A stretch of DNA of 64,000 bases from an uncultured Eudoraea sp. (GTDB taxonomy: Bacteria > Bacteroidota > Bacteroidia > Flavobacteriales > Flavobacteriaceae): the NCBI RefSeq assembly GCF_947490415.1, contig NZ_CANLGX010000001.1, positions 186,001-250,000 on the forward strand, read 5' to 3'. Position numbers and translations under genes: made by a program. A model generated the notes under the pieces. It worked only from the letters and a program-made list of their open reading frames with translations, was not told the DNA's origin and did no database searches. Shown here piece by piece: positions 24,489 through 33,349 of the stretch. Within the stretch, counting starts at the first letter, position 1. Each line of letters opens with the position of its first letter.

Positions 24489-25675
24489 AAAAATTAGTTT
24501 TGGCTTACAGTGGTGGCCTTGATACTTCTTACTGCGCCAAATATTTATCCCAGGAAGAAGGCTTTGAAGTACATGCAGTAAGTGTCAATACCGGTGGGTT
24601 TTCCTCAGAAGAAATTGCACTTATTAAAGAAAAAGCTCTTCAGTTAGGCGCTACCAGCTATACTTCTATTGATGCACTGGAACATTTTTATGAAAAGGTG
24701 GTAAAGTACCTTATCTATGGTAATGTGTTAAGAAATAATACCTATCCCTTATCCGTAAGTGCCGAAAGAATAGTTCAGGCTATCGAAATTGTGAACCATG
24801 CTAAAAAAATAGGTGCTGAGTATATTGCTCATGGGAGTACGGGTGCAGGTAATGATCAGGTAAGGTTTGATATGATTTTCCAGATTCTCGCGCCTAATAT
24901 CAAAATTATTACTCCCATAAGAGATAAAAGTTTGTCCAGAGAAGCCGAGATTGAATACCTGCAGGAAAATGGAATTGATTATTCCTGGGAGAAAGCCAAA
25001 TATTCGATAAACAAAGGATTATGGGGTACTTCGGTAGGTGGCGACGAAACGCTTACCTCCCATTTGCCCTTACCGGAGTCTGCATTCCCTTCACAATTAA
25101 TTGCAACAGATCCAAAAGAAGTTAAACTGGGTTTTTTTAAAGGTGAATTGGTTTCTGTCAACGGTCAAAAAAGCACTCCTATTCAAAATATAATTACCCT
25201 CGATGCTTTAGCCTCCAAATATGCCATAGGAAGGGATATACATGTAGGTGATACCATCATAGGCATAAAAGGAAGAGTAGGATTTGAAGCCGCGGCATCA
25301 CTTATCATTATTAAAGCTCATCATTTGTTGGAAAAACACACGCTTAGCAAATGGCAGCAATTTCAAAAAGAGCAATTGGGCAATTTTTACGGAATGCTCT
25401 TACATGAAGGCAATTATCTGGATGAAGTAATGAGGAACATAGAAGCATTTCTAAGTGATACCCAAAGAAATGTCTCCGGGGAGGTTTCAGTAAGCTTACA
25501 CCCTTATCGATTTGAATTGAACGGTATTAACTCCGGGAATGATTTAATGAATGCTTCTTTTGGTAATTACGGAGAAACAAATAAAGCATGGACGGCAAAT
25601 GATGCTAAAGGCTTTATTAAAATTCTGTCAAATCCAGGAAAAATAGCTAATCAAATAACTCAAAATGATGATTAG
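24485..25675 (+). CDS. argG: Argininosuccinate synthase
   Basis: 396 aa, full length. It joins citrulline and aspartate with ATP to make argininosuccinate (EC 6.3.4.5), the second-to-last step of arginine synthesis. The PP-loop AYSGGLDTS (8-16) is intact, with AHGSTGAGNDQVRFD, and NKGLWGTSVGG in the citrulline/aspartate region. It overlaps the GNAT gene by 4 nt (ATGA) and argC by 11 nt, so expression is tightly coupled. Confidence 0.96.
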   Translation: MKKLVLAYSGGLDTSYCAKYLSQEEGFEVHAVSVNTGGFSSEEIALIKEKALQLGATSYTSIDALEHFYEKVVKYLIYGNVLRNNTYPLSVSAERIVQAIEIVNHAKKIGAEYIAHGSTGAGNDQVRFDMIFQILAPNIKIITPIRDKSLSREAEIEYLQENGIDYSWEKAKYSINKGLWGTSVGGDETLTSHLPLPESAFPSQLIATDPKEVKLGFFKGELVSVNGQKSTPIQNIITLDALASKYAIGRDIHVGDTIIGIKGRVGFEAAASLIIIKAHHLLEKHTLSKWQQFQKEQLGNFYGMLLHEGNYLDEVMRNIEAFLSDTQRNVSGEVSVSLHPYRFELNGINSGNDLMNASFGNYGETNKAWTANDAKGFIKILSNPGKIANQITQNDD

Positions 25676-26642
25676 AGCAGGTATTATTGGAGGGTCTGGT
25701 TATACCGGGGGTGAGCTTATCAGGCTTTTACAAAATCATCCCCAGGTCACCATAGATTTCGTATACAGTACAACAAAAGCAGGCAAAAAAATTAGTGGGA
25801 CCCATACAGATTTATTAGGTACTTTGGATTTGACTTTTACAGATTCGGTGAATGCGGAAGTTGATATCCTTTTCCTTTGTTTGGGCCATGGAAATTCCAA
25901 AAGCTTTTTAAACAGCCATTCTTTTTCTCCCAAAACAAGAATTATTGATTTAAGCAACGATTTCAGATTAAAGCAAGATGCCTCTTTCGTCGGAAAAGAA
26001 TTTGTGTATGGTCTTCCCGAATTAAACAGAACTGCCATAAGCAGCGCCAGATATATTGCCAATCCGGGTTGTTTTGCTACATGCATTCAATTAGCTCTAT
26101 TGCCGCTTGCCAGTACTCAATTATTGAATGCTGATGTACATGTTAATGCGGTAACCGGAAGCACAGGTGCAGGAATAATGCCGTCGGCTACTACACATTT
26201 TAGCTGGAGAAATAATAATGCATCCTGGTATAAAGCATTTACACACCAACATCTGGGAGAAATAAATGAAAGTCTGGAATCTCTGCAAGAAACTGTTGGA
26301 GAACTTTATTTTATTCCCAACAGGGGAAACTTTTCACGGGGTATTCTCAGCACTGCATATACAAAGTTTGAAGGCAGTGAGACGGAAGCTTATGATTTAT
26401 TTCACGAATTCTATAAAGGGGCCGTTTTTACACTTATTGCAGAAGAGCCGGTTCACATAAAACAAGTAGTGAATACGAATAATTGTCATATTCACCTGCA
26501 CAAGTACAAGGATGTTCTTTTAATAACATCTGTAATTGACAATCTGCTTAAAGGGGCTTCCGGACAAGCCATTCAAAACATGAATTTAATGTTAGGTTTT
26601 AATGAAAGTGAGGGCTTAAATTTAAAGGCATCCGTTTATTAA
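25665..26642 (+). CDS. argC: N-acyl-gamma-glutamyl-phosphate reductase
   Basis: 325 aa. It reduces N-acylglutamyl phosphate to the semialdehyde with NADPH (EC 1.2.1.38). Seen: IIGGSGYTGGELIRLL (8-23), the catalytic cysteine in NPGCFATCIQL, and SGAGIMPSATTHF-like acceptor residues. The first of two tandem ATGs (25665, 25668) lies inside argG, giving an 11-nt overlap. 48 nt separate it from proC. The size is typical of the short ArgC class. Confidence 0.95.
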   Translation: MMIRAGIIGGSGYTGGELIRLLQNHPQVTIDFVYSTTKAGKKISGTHTDLLGTLDLTFTDSVNAEVDILFLCLGHGNSKSFLNSHSFSPKTRIIDLSNDFRLKQDASFVGKEFVYGLPELNRTAISSARYIANPGCFATCIQLALLPLASTQLLNADVHVNAVTGSTGAGIMPSATTHFSWRNNNASWYKAFTHQHLGEINESLESLQETVGELYFIPNRGNFSRGILSTAYTKFEGSETEAYDLFHEFYKGAVFTLIAEEPVHIKQVVNTNNCHIHLHKYKDVLLITSVIDNLLKGASGQAIQNMNLMLGFNESEGLNLKASVY

Positions 26643-26690
26643 AAGAAGTGAGAATTAATAAAACAATTTGACTAAATAAAATAGGTAAAC

Positions 26691-27488
26691 ATGAAAATAG
26701 CCATTATTGGAGCGGGAAATTTAGGCTTATCGATTGCTAAAGGTATTTTACATAGTAACGGAGCTACCACAATGTATCTGACCAAAAGACATCCCGATAG
26801 TATTAAGAACTATGAAAAATATGGAAATGTAACGGTCGGTTCGGACAACAGGAAAGCGGTTGAAAAATCTGATATATTAATATTTGCTGTTCAACCACGA
26901 GATTTTGCAATGATTTTGGAACAAGTTAAGGATCTTCTCACCGAAAAACATGTAATAATCTCAACGATAACCGGTTTTAGTATTGAAAAAATGGAAGGCA
27001 TTCTCGGAAAAGAAAAGCATATTATCCGCAGTATGCCCAATACGGCCATTTCCGTTGGTAAATCTATGACCTGCATCTGCTCCAATACAGCAGGTAATAA
27101 ACGTATAGATCTTGCAAAAGCCATTTTTAACAGAATGGGCTATTCCCTGGAAATACCCGAAAATCAAATGCAGGCAGCAACTGTAATATGTGCAAGTGGA
27201 ATAGCTTTTTGGATGCGCCTTATCAGAGCTACTACACAGGGTGCCATTCAGTTAGGTTTCGATGCCAAAGAAGCACAGGAGCTGGCTATGTACACTTGTA
27301 ATGGGGCGTCCGGCTTACTTATAGAATCGGGGAATCATCCTGAAGAAGAAATAGATAAGGTAACCACCCCTATGGGTTGTACTATTCAAGGATTAAACGA
27401 AATGGAGCATCAGGGTTTGAGTTCTTCACTTATCAGGGGAATAGTAGCTTCCTTTGAGAAAATAAATGAATTCAAAACCAATGACTAG
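26691..27488 (+). CDS. proC: Pyrroline-5-carboxylate reductase
   Basis: 265 aa. It makes proline from pyrroline-5-carboxylate with NAD(P)H (EC 1.5.1.2). Rossmann motif IIGAGNLGLSIAKG (4-17), FAVQP near 64, SMPNTAISVG, and the C-terminal family motif TTPMGCTIQGLNEME, a variant of the common PGGTT signature. Its position within the arginine operon, between argC and argD (43 nt after it), links proline and arginine supply. A role on an acylated arginine-pathway semialdehyde is possible but not supported by motifs. Confidence 0.9.
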   Translation: MKIAIIGAGNLGLSIAKGILHSNGATTMYLTKRHPDSIKNYEKYGNVTVGSDNRKAVEKSDILIFAVQPRDFAMILEQVKDLLTEKHVIISTITGFSIEKMEGILGKEKHIIRSMPNTAISVGKSMTCICSNTAGNKRIDLAKAIFNRMGYSLEIPENQMQAATVICASGIAFWMRLIRATTQGAIQLGFDAKEAQELAMYTCNGASGLLIESGNHPEEEIDKVTTPMGCTIQGLNEMEHQGLSSSLIRGIVASFEKINEFKTND

Positions 27489-27531
27489 CGATTGAGATCT
27501 ATTACTCGAGAACTGAACTAAAAAACAATTA

Positions 27532-28659
27532 ATGGAACTATTTGATGTATACCCTCTATATGATGTAACCCCGGTTACTGCCAAGGGCATTGTTATCACA
27601 GATGATAAGGGAAATAAATATCTCGATTTCTACGGCGGTCATGCCGTTATCTCCATCGGGCATTCCCACCCATATTACATAGAACGCATTAAAAGTCAAA
27701 TAGATAAAATAGGATTTTACAGTAACTCCGTTAAAAATCCGTTACAAAAACAACTGGCTAGCAGACTGGGGGAAGTATCCAATTGCCAGGATTATAATTT
27801 ATTTTTGTGCAATTCAGGGGCCGAGGCTAATGAGAACGCCTTAAAACTAGCCTCTTTCCATACAAATAAATCCCGGGTAATTGCATTTACCAATAGTTTT
27901 CATGGTAGAACATCAGCTGCAGTTGCCGCAACGGATAATGAGAAGATAAATGCGCCTATAAATAAACAGCAAAAAGTTACATTTTTATCATTTGAGGATA
28001 TTAAAGCCTTTAAAACTGAAATCAAAAAGGAAGATGTTTGCGCAGTTATTCTGGAAGCCATACAGGGAGTTGGCGGTTTAGACGAGCCATCGGGTATATT
28101 CTATCGGGAAATTGCCGCACATTGTAAAAAATATGGCGTAGTTCTAATAGCTGATGAGGTGCAATCTGGTTTTGGCCGAAGTGGTTCTTTTTTTGCCTTT
28201 CAACACCACAAAATAAAGCCAGATATAATAACTATAGCTAAAGGCATGGGAAACGGCTTTCCTGTTGGTGGTGTATTAATTCATAAAAACATTCAGGCAT
28301 CTTACGGGCTACTGGGAACCACTTTTGGTGGAAATCATCTTGCATGTACAGCTGTTTTAGCCGTTTTAGAGGTTTTGGAAAAAGAACACCTTATTGAAAA
28401 TGCCGAAAAACTGGGTAAATACTTCAAACAAAAAGCTTCAGAGATACCACAGGTTAAGGAAATAAAAGGTAGGGGGCTTATGTTGGGATTAAAATTTGAT
28501 TTTGAGGTTGCCGATTTGCGAAAACGACTAATTTACAACCAACATCTATTTACCGGAGGAGCAAAAGACAAATATGTACTTAGGGTTCTTCCGGCTCTGA
28601 CAATTAATGAAAATGATCTGGATCAATTTTTTGAAGCCTTAAAAAATGAATTGCAATGA
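27532..28659 (+). CDS. argD: N-acylornithine aminotransferase
   Basis: 375 aa class-III PLP aminotransferase. It converts N-acylglutamate semialdehyde to N-acylornithine with glutamate as donor (EC 2.6.1.11 or the succinyl-type 2.6.1.81). PLP features: NSGAEANENALKLA, FHGRTSAAVAAT, ADEVQSGFGRSG and the lysine in IAKGMGNGFPVGG, followed by GTTFGGNHLA. Length is at the short end of the family. It overlaps argF' by 4 nt (ATGA). Confidence 0.95.
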   Translation: MELFDVYPLYDVTPVTAKGIVITDDKGNKYLDFYGGHAVISIGHSHPYYIERIKSQIDKIGFYSNSVKNPLQKQLASRLGEVSNCQDYNLFLCNSGAEANENALKLASFHTNKSRVIAFTNSFHGRTSAAVAATDNEKINAPINKQQKVTFLSFEDIKAFKTEIKKEDVCAVILEAIQGVGGLDEPSGIFYREIAAHCKKYGVVLIADEVQSGFGRSGSFFAFQHHKIKPDIITIAKGMGNGFPVGGVLIHKNIQASYGLLGTTFGGNHLACTAVLAVLEVLEKEHLIENAEKLGKYFKQKASEIPQVKEIKGRGLMLGLKFDFEVADLRKRLIYNQHLFTGGAKDKYVLRVLPALTINENDLDQFFEALKNELQ

Positions 28660-29597
28660 AACATTATCTTTCAATAAACGACATTGATTCAGTTAATAGA
28701 TGGGTTGAAGATGCCTTAGCTCTTAAGAAAAAACCATTAGCCTTTAAGAAACTTGGCAGGAAAAGAACTATTGGGTTGTTATTCTTTAATAACAGCTTAA
28801 GAACCCGTCTTAGCACGCAAAAGGCCGCCATGAATTTAGGGATGAAAGTCATGATTATGAATTTTGGCAAAGACGGATGGGCACTGGAGTTCGAAGATGG
28901 AACTATCATGGATAAAGGAAATGCCGAACACATAAAGGAAGCTGCCCAGGTAGTCTCGCAGTATTGCGATATCCTCGGAATCAGAGCTTTTGCTTCTTTA
29001 AAAAACAAGGAAGCGGATGAAGCAGAACTGGTAATTAATTCATTTAAAAAATATGCAAGTATCCCGGTTCTGAATATGGAGAGTTCTGTTGGCCATCCCC
29101 TTCAGGCGCTTACAGACCTAATAACTATTGAGGAATACAAAAAGAGTACAGATCCCAAAATTGTATTATCCTGGGCTCCACATCCCAAAGCACTTCCTCA
29201 GGCCGTTGCCAATTCTTTCATTGAAATTATGCAATTAAAGAATGCAAATTTTACAATAACACATCCTAAAGGATATGAACTGGATCCAAAGGTTACCAAA
29301 AACAGCAGAATTGAGTATGATCAGGAAAAAGCACTGAAAGATGCCGATTTTGTTTATGTTAAAAACTGGAGCAATTACAAAAACTATGGTAAAGTAATTA
29401 ACCAGGATAAAAATTGGATAATAACCGAAAAAAAACTGGGGAATGCTAAATTTATGCATTGTCTGCCTGTTCGACGTAATGTGGTAGTGGAAGATGCCGT
29501 TTTGGACGGGAATCAATCCCTGGTCATAGAACAGGCTAATAACAGAACTTTTGCGGCTCAAATCGTATTAAAAAAGATGTTGGAAACATTGAAATAA
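28656..29597 (+). CDS. argF': N-succinylornithine carbamoyltransferase (ArgF'-type)
   Basis: 313 aa. It carbamoylates N-acylated ornithine instead of free ornithine, the Bacteroidota variant of arginine synthesis. Seen: the carbamoyl-phosphate site FFNNSLRTRLSTQ (43-55), unlike the STRTR of ornithine enzymes; MESSVGHPLQALTDL; WAPHPKALPQAV; and MHCLPVRRN near the C terminus. These closely follow the Bacteroides fragilis succinyl enzyme as I recall it. The residue at the specificity position (Pro90 there, Glu92 in the acetyl-specific Xanthomonas enzyme) is Ala90 here, which argues against acetyl specificity. It lies between argD (4-nt overlap) and argB. Confidence 0.9.
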   Translation: MKHYLSINDIDSVNRWVEDALALKKKPLAFKKLGRKRTIGLLFFNNSLRTRLSTQKAAMNLGMKVMIMNFGKDGWALEFEDGTIMDKGNAEHIKEAAQVVSQYCDILGIRAFASLKNKEADEAELVINSFKKYASIPVLNMESSVGHPLQALTDLITIEEYKKSTDPKIVLSWAPHPKALPQAVANSFIEIMQLKNANFTITHPKGYELDPKVTKNSRIEYDQEKALKDADFVYVKNWSNYKNYGKVINQDKNWIITEKKLGNAKFMHCLPVRRNVVVEDAVLDGNQSLVIEQANNRTFAAQIVLKKMLETLK

Positions 29598-29635
29598 TTA
29601 AATTTTTGCCATATATGCGGCACCATTTAAAAGTT

Positions 29636-30415
29636 ATGAAACAAAAACTTGCCATAGTAAAAATAGGAGGAAACATAATTGAAGATCAGGAATCCTTATC
29701 TCAATTTTTGAAACTTTTTGCGCAGTTGGAAGGAAAAAAAGTTTTGGTTCATGGTGGCGGCAAACGAGCTACGGATTTTGGCAAAAAGCTTGGCATAGAA
29801 TCTAAAATGGTCGACGGCAGAAGAATTACGGATGCCCAAAGCCTTGAAGTTGTGGTTATGGTTTATGCAGGGCTCGTTAACAAAAACATTGTAGCTCAGC
29901 TTCAAACAAGTAATTGCAATGCGATTGGACTAAGTGGGGCCGATGCAAATACTATCATTGCTGAAAAACGCCCGGTAAATGAAATTGATTTCGGATTTGT
30001 TGGAGACGTTATAGCTGTTAATGCGGAGTCCATATCCCGACTATTAAACGCTGTATTTGTGCCGGTTTTCTGTGCACTGACTCATGATGGACGGGGACAG
30101 TTATTAAATACAAATGCAGATACAATTGCTTCCGAAGTGGCCATTGCTCTGAGCCACACTTATGACACGACCCTATATTACTGTTTTGAGAAGAAAGGAG
30201 TGCTTCGTACCATAACTGATGAGGATTCCGTAATAAGAAGAATTAATATGGAGAGCTATCAGAAACTGAAACAACAAAAAATCATTGCTGACGGTATGCT
30301 TCCAAAATTGGAAAATTGTTTTCATGCACTTAATAAGCGTGTTCAGCGCGTCTGTATTGGAGATCTCTCAATGCTTGAGCCTAAAGCCCAATTATTTACT
30401 ACTATCACTTTATGA
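29636..30415 (+). CDS. argB: N-acylglutamate kinase
   Basis: 259 aa from the ATG at 29636. Upstream in-frame starts exist (ATG 29615, TTG 29606), but MKQKLAIVKIGG begins right at the first beta strand, as in the family. It phosphorylates N-acylglutamate (EC 2.7.2.8). Amino-acid kinase motifs: KIGGNIIED, VHGGGKRATDF, GLSGADANTI, NTNADTIASEVAIAL and the late IADGMLPKLENC. It overlaps argE by 4 nt. Confidence 0.94.
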   Translation: MKQKLAIVKIGGNIIEDQESLSQFLKLFAQLEGKKVLVHGGGKRATDFGKKLGIESKMVDGRRITDAQSLEVVVMVYAGLVNKNIVAQLQTSNCNAIGLSGADANTIIAEKRPVNEIDFGFVGDVIAVNAESISRLLNAVFVPVFCALTHDGRGQLLNTNADTIASEVAIALSHTYDTTLYYCFEKKGVLRTITDEDSVIRRINMESYQKLKQQKIIADGMLPKLENCFHALNKRVQRVCIGDLSMLEPKAQLFTTITL

Positions 30416-31485
30416 GAACAGATCAAAATTTACTAATTAAAAAAGCAATTGGACTGCTGCAAGAGTTAATTGCCACGCCGTCTTTTTCTTCAGAAGAAGA
30501 TATGACTGCACAACTTCTTGAAAATTGGTTTCACGAATTTGATATTCCTTATACAAGAGTTAATAACAACGTCTTTGCCTTCAACAAATGTTTTGACAAA
30601 GCTAAACCTACCTTACTGCTAAATTCACATCACGATACTGTAAAACCCAACGGGGCCTACACAAAAGACCCCTTTGACCCTCAGATTACAGACGGTAAAC
30701 TATTTGGTCTTGGAAGCAACGATGCCGGGGGTTGCCTGGTATCACTTATTGCGACTTTTACCTATTTCTACGAATCGGAAAATTTAAATCACAATATAAT
30801 AATCGCAGCTACGGCAGAAGAAGAAAGTTCGGGGGGTAAAGGTTTAAATAGCCTTTTAAGCATCCTTCCAAAAATTGATGTTGCAATTGTAGGGGAACCA
30901 ACGCAGATGAATCTGGCTATTGCAGAAAAAGGGCTGGTTATTTTTGACGCCATAGTTAATGGCACTCCTTCTCATGCAGCACATCCAAATTACAACAATG
31001 CCATTTATAATACTATTGAAGTGTTGGAATGGTTTAAGAACTATAGATTTCCAAAAACATCGGAAGTTCTGGGTGAAGTTAAATTAACAGTGACACAAAT
31101 TAATGGAGGTAGCCAGCATAATGTAGTGCCTGCCAACGTTAATCTTGTAATTGATGTACGTGTTAATGATAGATACAACAATAAGGAAATAGCTGATATG
31201 TTATCAAGGGAAGCCCCTTGTGAGCTCAAGCCCAGATCTTTAAGATTGAATTCTTCTTCCATAGACAAGAATCATCTTTTGGTACGTTCGGGGGTTGCAT
31301 TGGGAAGAAGCACTTATGGCTCTCCTACCCTTTCAGATCAGGCAACACTTAGCTGCCCTTCATTAAAATTAGGCCCCGGGGATAGTACACGTTCACATAC
31401 TGCCGATGAGTATATTTATATTAAGGAAATTGAAGAAGGAATTAATTTATACATTAAAATACTCGATGGGTTTTTAACAAACTAA
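30412..31485 (+). CDS. argE: M20-family N-acylornithine/acylcitrulline deacylase
   Basis: 357 aa zinc peptidase-like deacylase. The metal-site residues are visible: His73/His74 and Asp75 in NSHHDT, Asp104 in GSNDAGG, the catalytic and ligand glutamates in TAEEESSGG (136-138), Glu162 in GEPTQ and a final His in RSHTADEY. In this pathway the carbamoylated product, N-acylcitrulline, must be deacylated to citrulline before argG acts, which is the expected substrate. It is the eighth gene of the operon, 48 nt before argH. Confidence 0.9.
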   Translation: MRTDQNLLIKKAIGLLQELIATPSFSSEEDMTAQLLENWFHEFDIPYTRVNNNVFAFNKCFDKAKPTLLLNSHHDTVKPNGAYTKDPFDPQITDGKLFGLGSNDAGGCLVSLIATFTYFYESENLNHNIIIAATAEEESSGGKGLNSLLSILPKIDVAIVGEPTQMNLAIAEKGLVIFDAIVNGTPSHAAHPNYNNAIYNTIEVLEWFKNYRFPKTSEVLGEVKLTVTQINGGSQHNVVPANVNLVIDVRVNDRYNNKEIADMLSREAPCELKPRSLRLNSSSIDKNHLLVRSGVALGRSTYGSPTLSDQATLSCPSLKLGPGDSTRSHTADEYIYIKEIEEGINLYIKILDGFLTN

Positions 31486-31533
31486 TTAAATTTAAACAGC
31501 CTTAAGCAGGAGAAACCACTAAAAATAAGAGCA

Positions 31534-32808
31534 ATGAAACTTTGGGACAAAGGATACAGTACGGATAAAAAAATTGATCATTTTACAGTGGGTAACGATA
31601 GGGAATTAGATTTGGTACTGGCTAAGTATGATGTAATAGCCTCCATGGCCCATGCAAAAATGTTAGGTAAAATTGGGTTATTGACAAGTGAGGAAACACT
31701 TGTCCTGGTCCGTGAACTGGAGAATATAGGCCAGAGTATTAAAGAAGGAACGTTTATAATTGAAGATACCTTCGAGGATGTTCACTCTAAAATAGAATTT
31801 TTATTAACCGAAAAACTTGGCGATACAGGAAAAAAAATTCATACGGCCCGTTCCAGAAATGACCAGGTTTTGGTAGCTATGCAATTATATCTAAAGGAAG
31901 AATTATCTGAAATAAAACACCTGACCAAAGAACTGTTTAAATTACTGATTGAACTAGCTGAAAAATACAAAGAACTTTTATTGCCCGGATATACCCATTT
32001 CCAAATTGCAATGCCTTCTTCATTTGGATTGTGGTTTTCAGCATATGCGGAAAGTCTTATTGATGACCTTTACTTTATAGATTCAGCTTTTAAAATTGCT
32101 GATCAAAACCCACTTGGAAGCGCGGCCGGTTACGGAAGTTCCTTTCCAATTGATCGTTCTTATACAACTACGGAAATGGGGTTTGCAGATATGAAGTATA
32201 ATGTTGTAGCTGCCCAAATGGGACGCGGAAAAGTGGAGAAAGCAACTGCTTTTGGCATCTCAGGAATTGCCGGCACTTTGTCTAAGCTGGCAATGGATAT
32301 TTGTCTCTATATGAGTCAGAATTTCAATTTTATATCGTTTCCCGATGCACTAACAACCGGCAGTAGTATTATGCCCCATAAAAAAAATCCGGATGTCTTT
32401 GAACTTATCAGGGCAAAATGTAACAGCCTGCAAGCGATCCCTAACCATATTACTCTTATCACAACTAATCTACCCAGTGGTTATCACAGAGACCTGCAAA
32501 TGGTAAAGGGACTAATAATCCCGGCAATTCAGGAAATAAAATCCTGTTTGGAAATGATGACTTTCAGTTTAAAAGATGTTAAGGTGAATTCCGATATTCT
32601 GGATGATCCTAAGTATGATTATCTTTTTAGTGTAGATACTTTGAATCAACTCGTTCTAAGTGGAATACCTTTCCGTGATGCTTATAAACAAATGGGTGCT
32701 GAAATTGAAGCAGGGTCTTTTAAACCTAAAAAACAATTAAAACATACTCACGAAGGGAGCTTGGGTAATTTGTGTCTGGATAAGATAAAGGATAAAATGA
32801 AGACATAA
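31534..32808 (+). CDS. argH: Argininosuccinate lyase
   Basis: 424 aa. It splits argininosuccinate into arginine and fumarate (EC 4.3.2.1), the final step. The fumarase/aspartase superfamily signature GSSIMPHKKNPD is present, along with HTARSRNDQVLVA and PLGSAAGYGSSFPIDR. The length is somewhat under the usual 450-470 aa because the C-terminal domain is short. It is the last gene of the nine-gene operon. No perfect terminator follows, only a CACTAAA/TTTAGTG inverted repeat (32856-32878). Confidence 0.95.
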   Translation: MKLWDKGYSTDKKIDHFTVGNDRELDLVLAKYDVIASMAHAKMLGKIGLLTSEETLVLVRELENIGQSIKEGTFIIEDTFEDVHSKIEFLLTEKLGDTGKKIHTARSRNDQVLVAMQLYLKEELSEIKHLTKELFKLLIELAEKYKELLLPGYTHFQIAMPSSFGLWFSAYAESLIDDLYFIDSAFKIADQNPLGSAAGYGSSFPIDRSYTTTEMGFADMKYNVVAAQMGRGKVEKATAFGISGIAGTLSKLAMDICLYMSQNFNFISFPDALTTGSSIMPHKKNPDVFELIRAKCNSLQAIPNHITLITTNLPSGYHRDLQMVKGLIIPAIQEIKSCLEMMTFSLKDVKVNSDILDDPKYDYLFSVDTLNQLVLSGIPFRDAYKQMGAEIEAGSFKPKKQLKHTHEGSLGNLCLDKIKDKMKT

Positions 32809-32855
32809 CTTTCATGTTCTCTTTTAAATAAATTTATTTCTGAATTAGACTTAAT

Positions 32856-32878
32856 CACTAAATATTTTATCTTTAGTG
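32856..32878 (+). promoter_or_regulatory. Inverted repeat overlapping the BLUF gene -7 element
   Basis: CACTAAA (32856-32862) and TTTAGTG (32872-32878) form perfect 7-bp arms around 9 nt. The octamer TATCTTTA at 32868-32875 is the likely -7 box, 32 nt before the BLUF ATG. The dyad could be an operator or a weak terminator for argH. Confidence 0.4.
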
Positions 32879-32907
32879 CATAAGCTTTTGCAGATTCCTC
32901 ATTTATC

Positions 32908-33348
32908 ATGTTTTGTCTTGTTTATAGATCGGTTGCCTCACCAACTTTTAATCAAGTTGATGTAAAAGAAATGCTTGAAAAGGCAAGAGATAATAATTCA
33001 CGTGACAGTATAACTGGTTGTTTACTGTATTATGAAGGAGAATTTATTCAGTATCTTGAAGGTAATCAAATAAAGGTTCTCAACCTTTTTGATAAGATTA
33101 AGGAAGATAAGCGGCATAAGGATGTTACCATATTAGCTTATGGTGTTGCAGATACACGGGAATTTAAGGATTGGGAAATGGCCTATGCCGATTTCTTTGG
33201 TGACAATGACCAGATCAACTACTTCAAACTATTAATAGGTTCCTATAAAGAAAACCCGGATTCAACCGCTCACTTAAACCCATCTGTTAAAGCTTTCTGG
33301 ATTGCAGTTCGGGAAAATCTTGGAAAAACATTAGAGTCGCAACCCTAA
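32908..33348 (+). CDS. BLUF-domain blue-light sensor
   Basis: 146 aa. A BLUF domain (about 1-100) binds FAD and senses blue light. All photocycle residues are present: Tyr6 (VYRS), Asn30 (RDNNSRDSITG), Gln48 (EFIQYLEG), Trp89 and Met91 (DWEMAY). After the domain there are only about 50 residues, predicted helical, with no output domain. It therefore belongs to the short BLUF class, which signals by binding a separate partner. It is a single gene between argH and a convergent pseudouridine synthase. No EAL/GGDEF protein is nearby. Confidence 0.93.
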   Translation: MFCLVYRSVASPTFNQVDVKEMLEKARDNNSRDSITGCLLYYEGEFIQYLEGNQIKVLNLFDKIKEDKRHKDVTILAYGVADTREFKDWEMAYADFFGDNDQINYFKLLIGSYKENPDSTAHLNPSVKAFWIAVRENLGKTLESQP

Positions 33349-33349
33349 T

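Noticed and set aside
28656-29597. Ordinary ornithine carbamoyltransferase (argF/argI)
   Set aside because: The carbamoyl-phosphate site reads NNSLRTR where ornithine enzymes have STRTR, and the overall pattern follows ArgF'-type enzymes of Bacteroidota.
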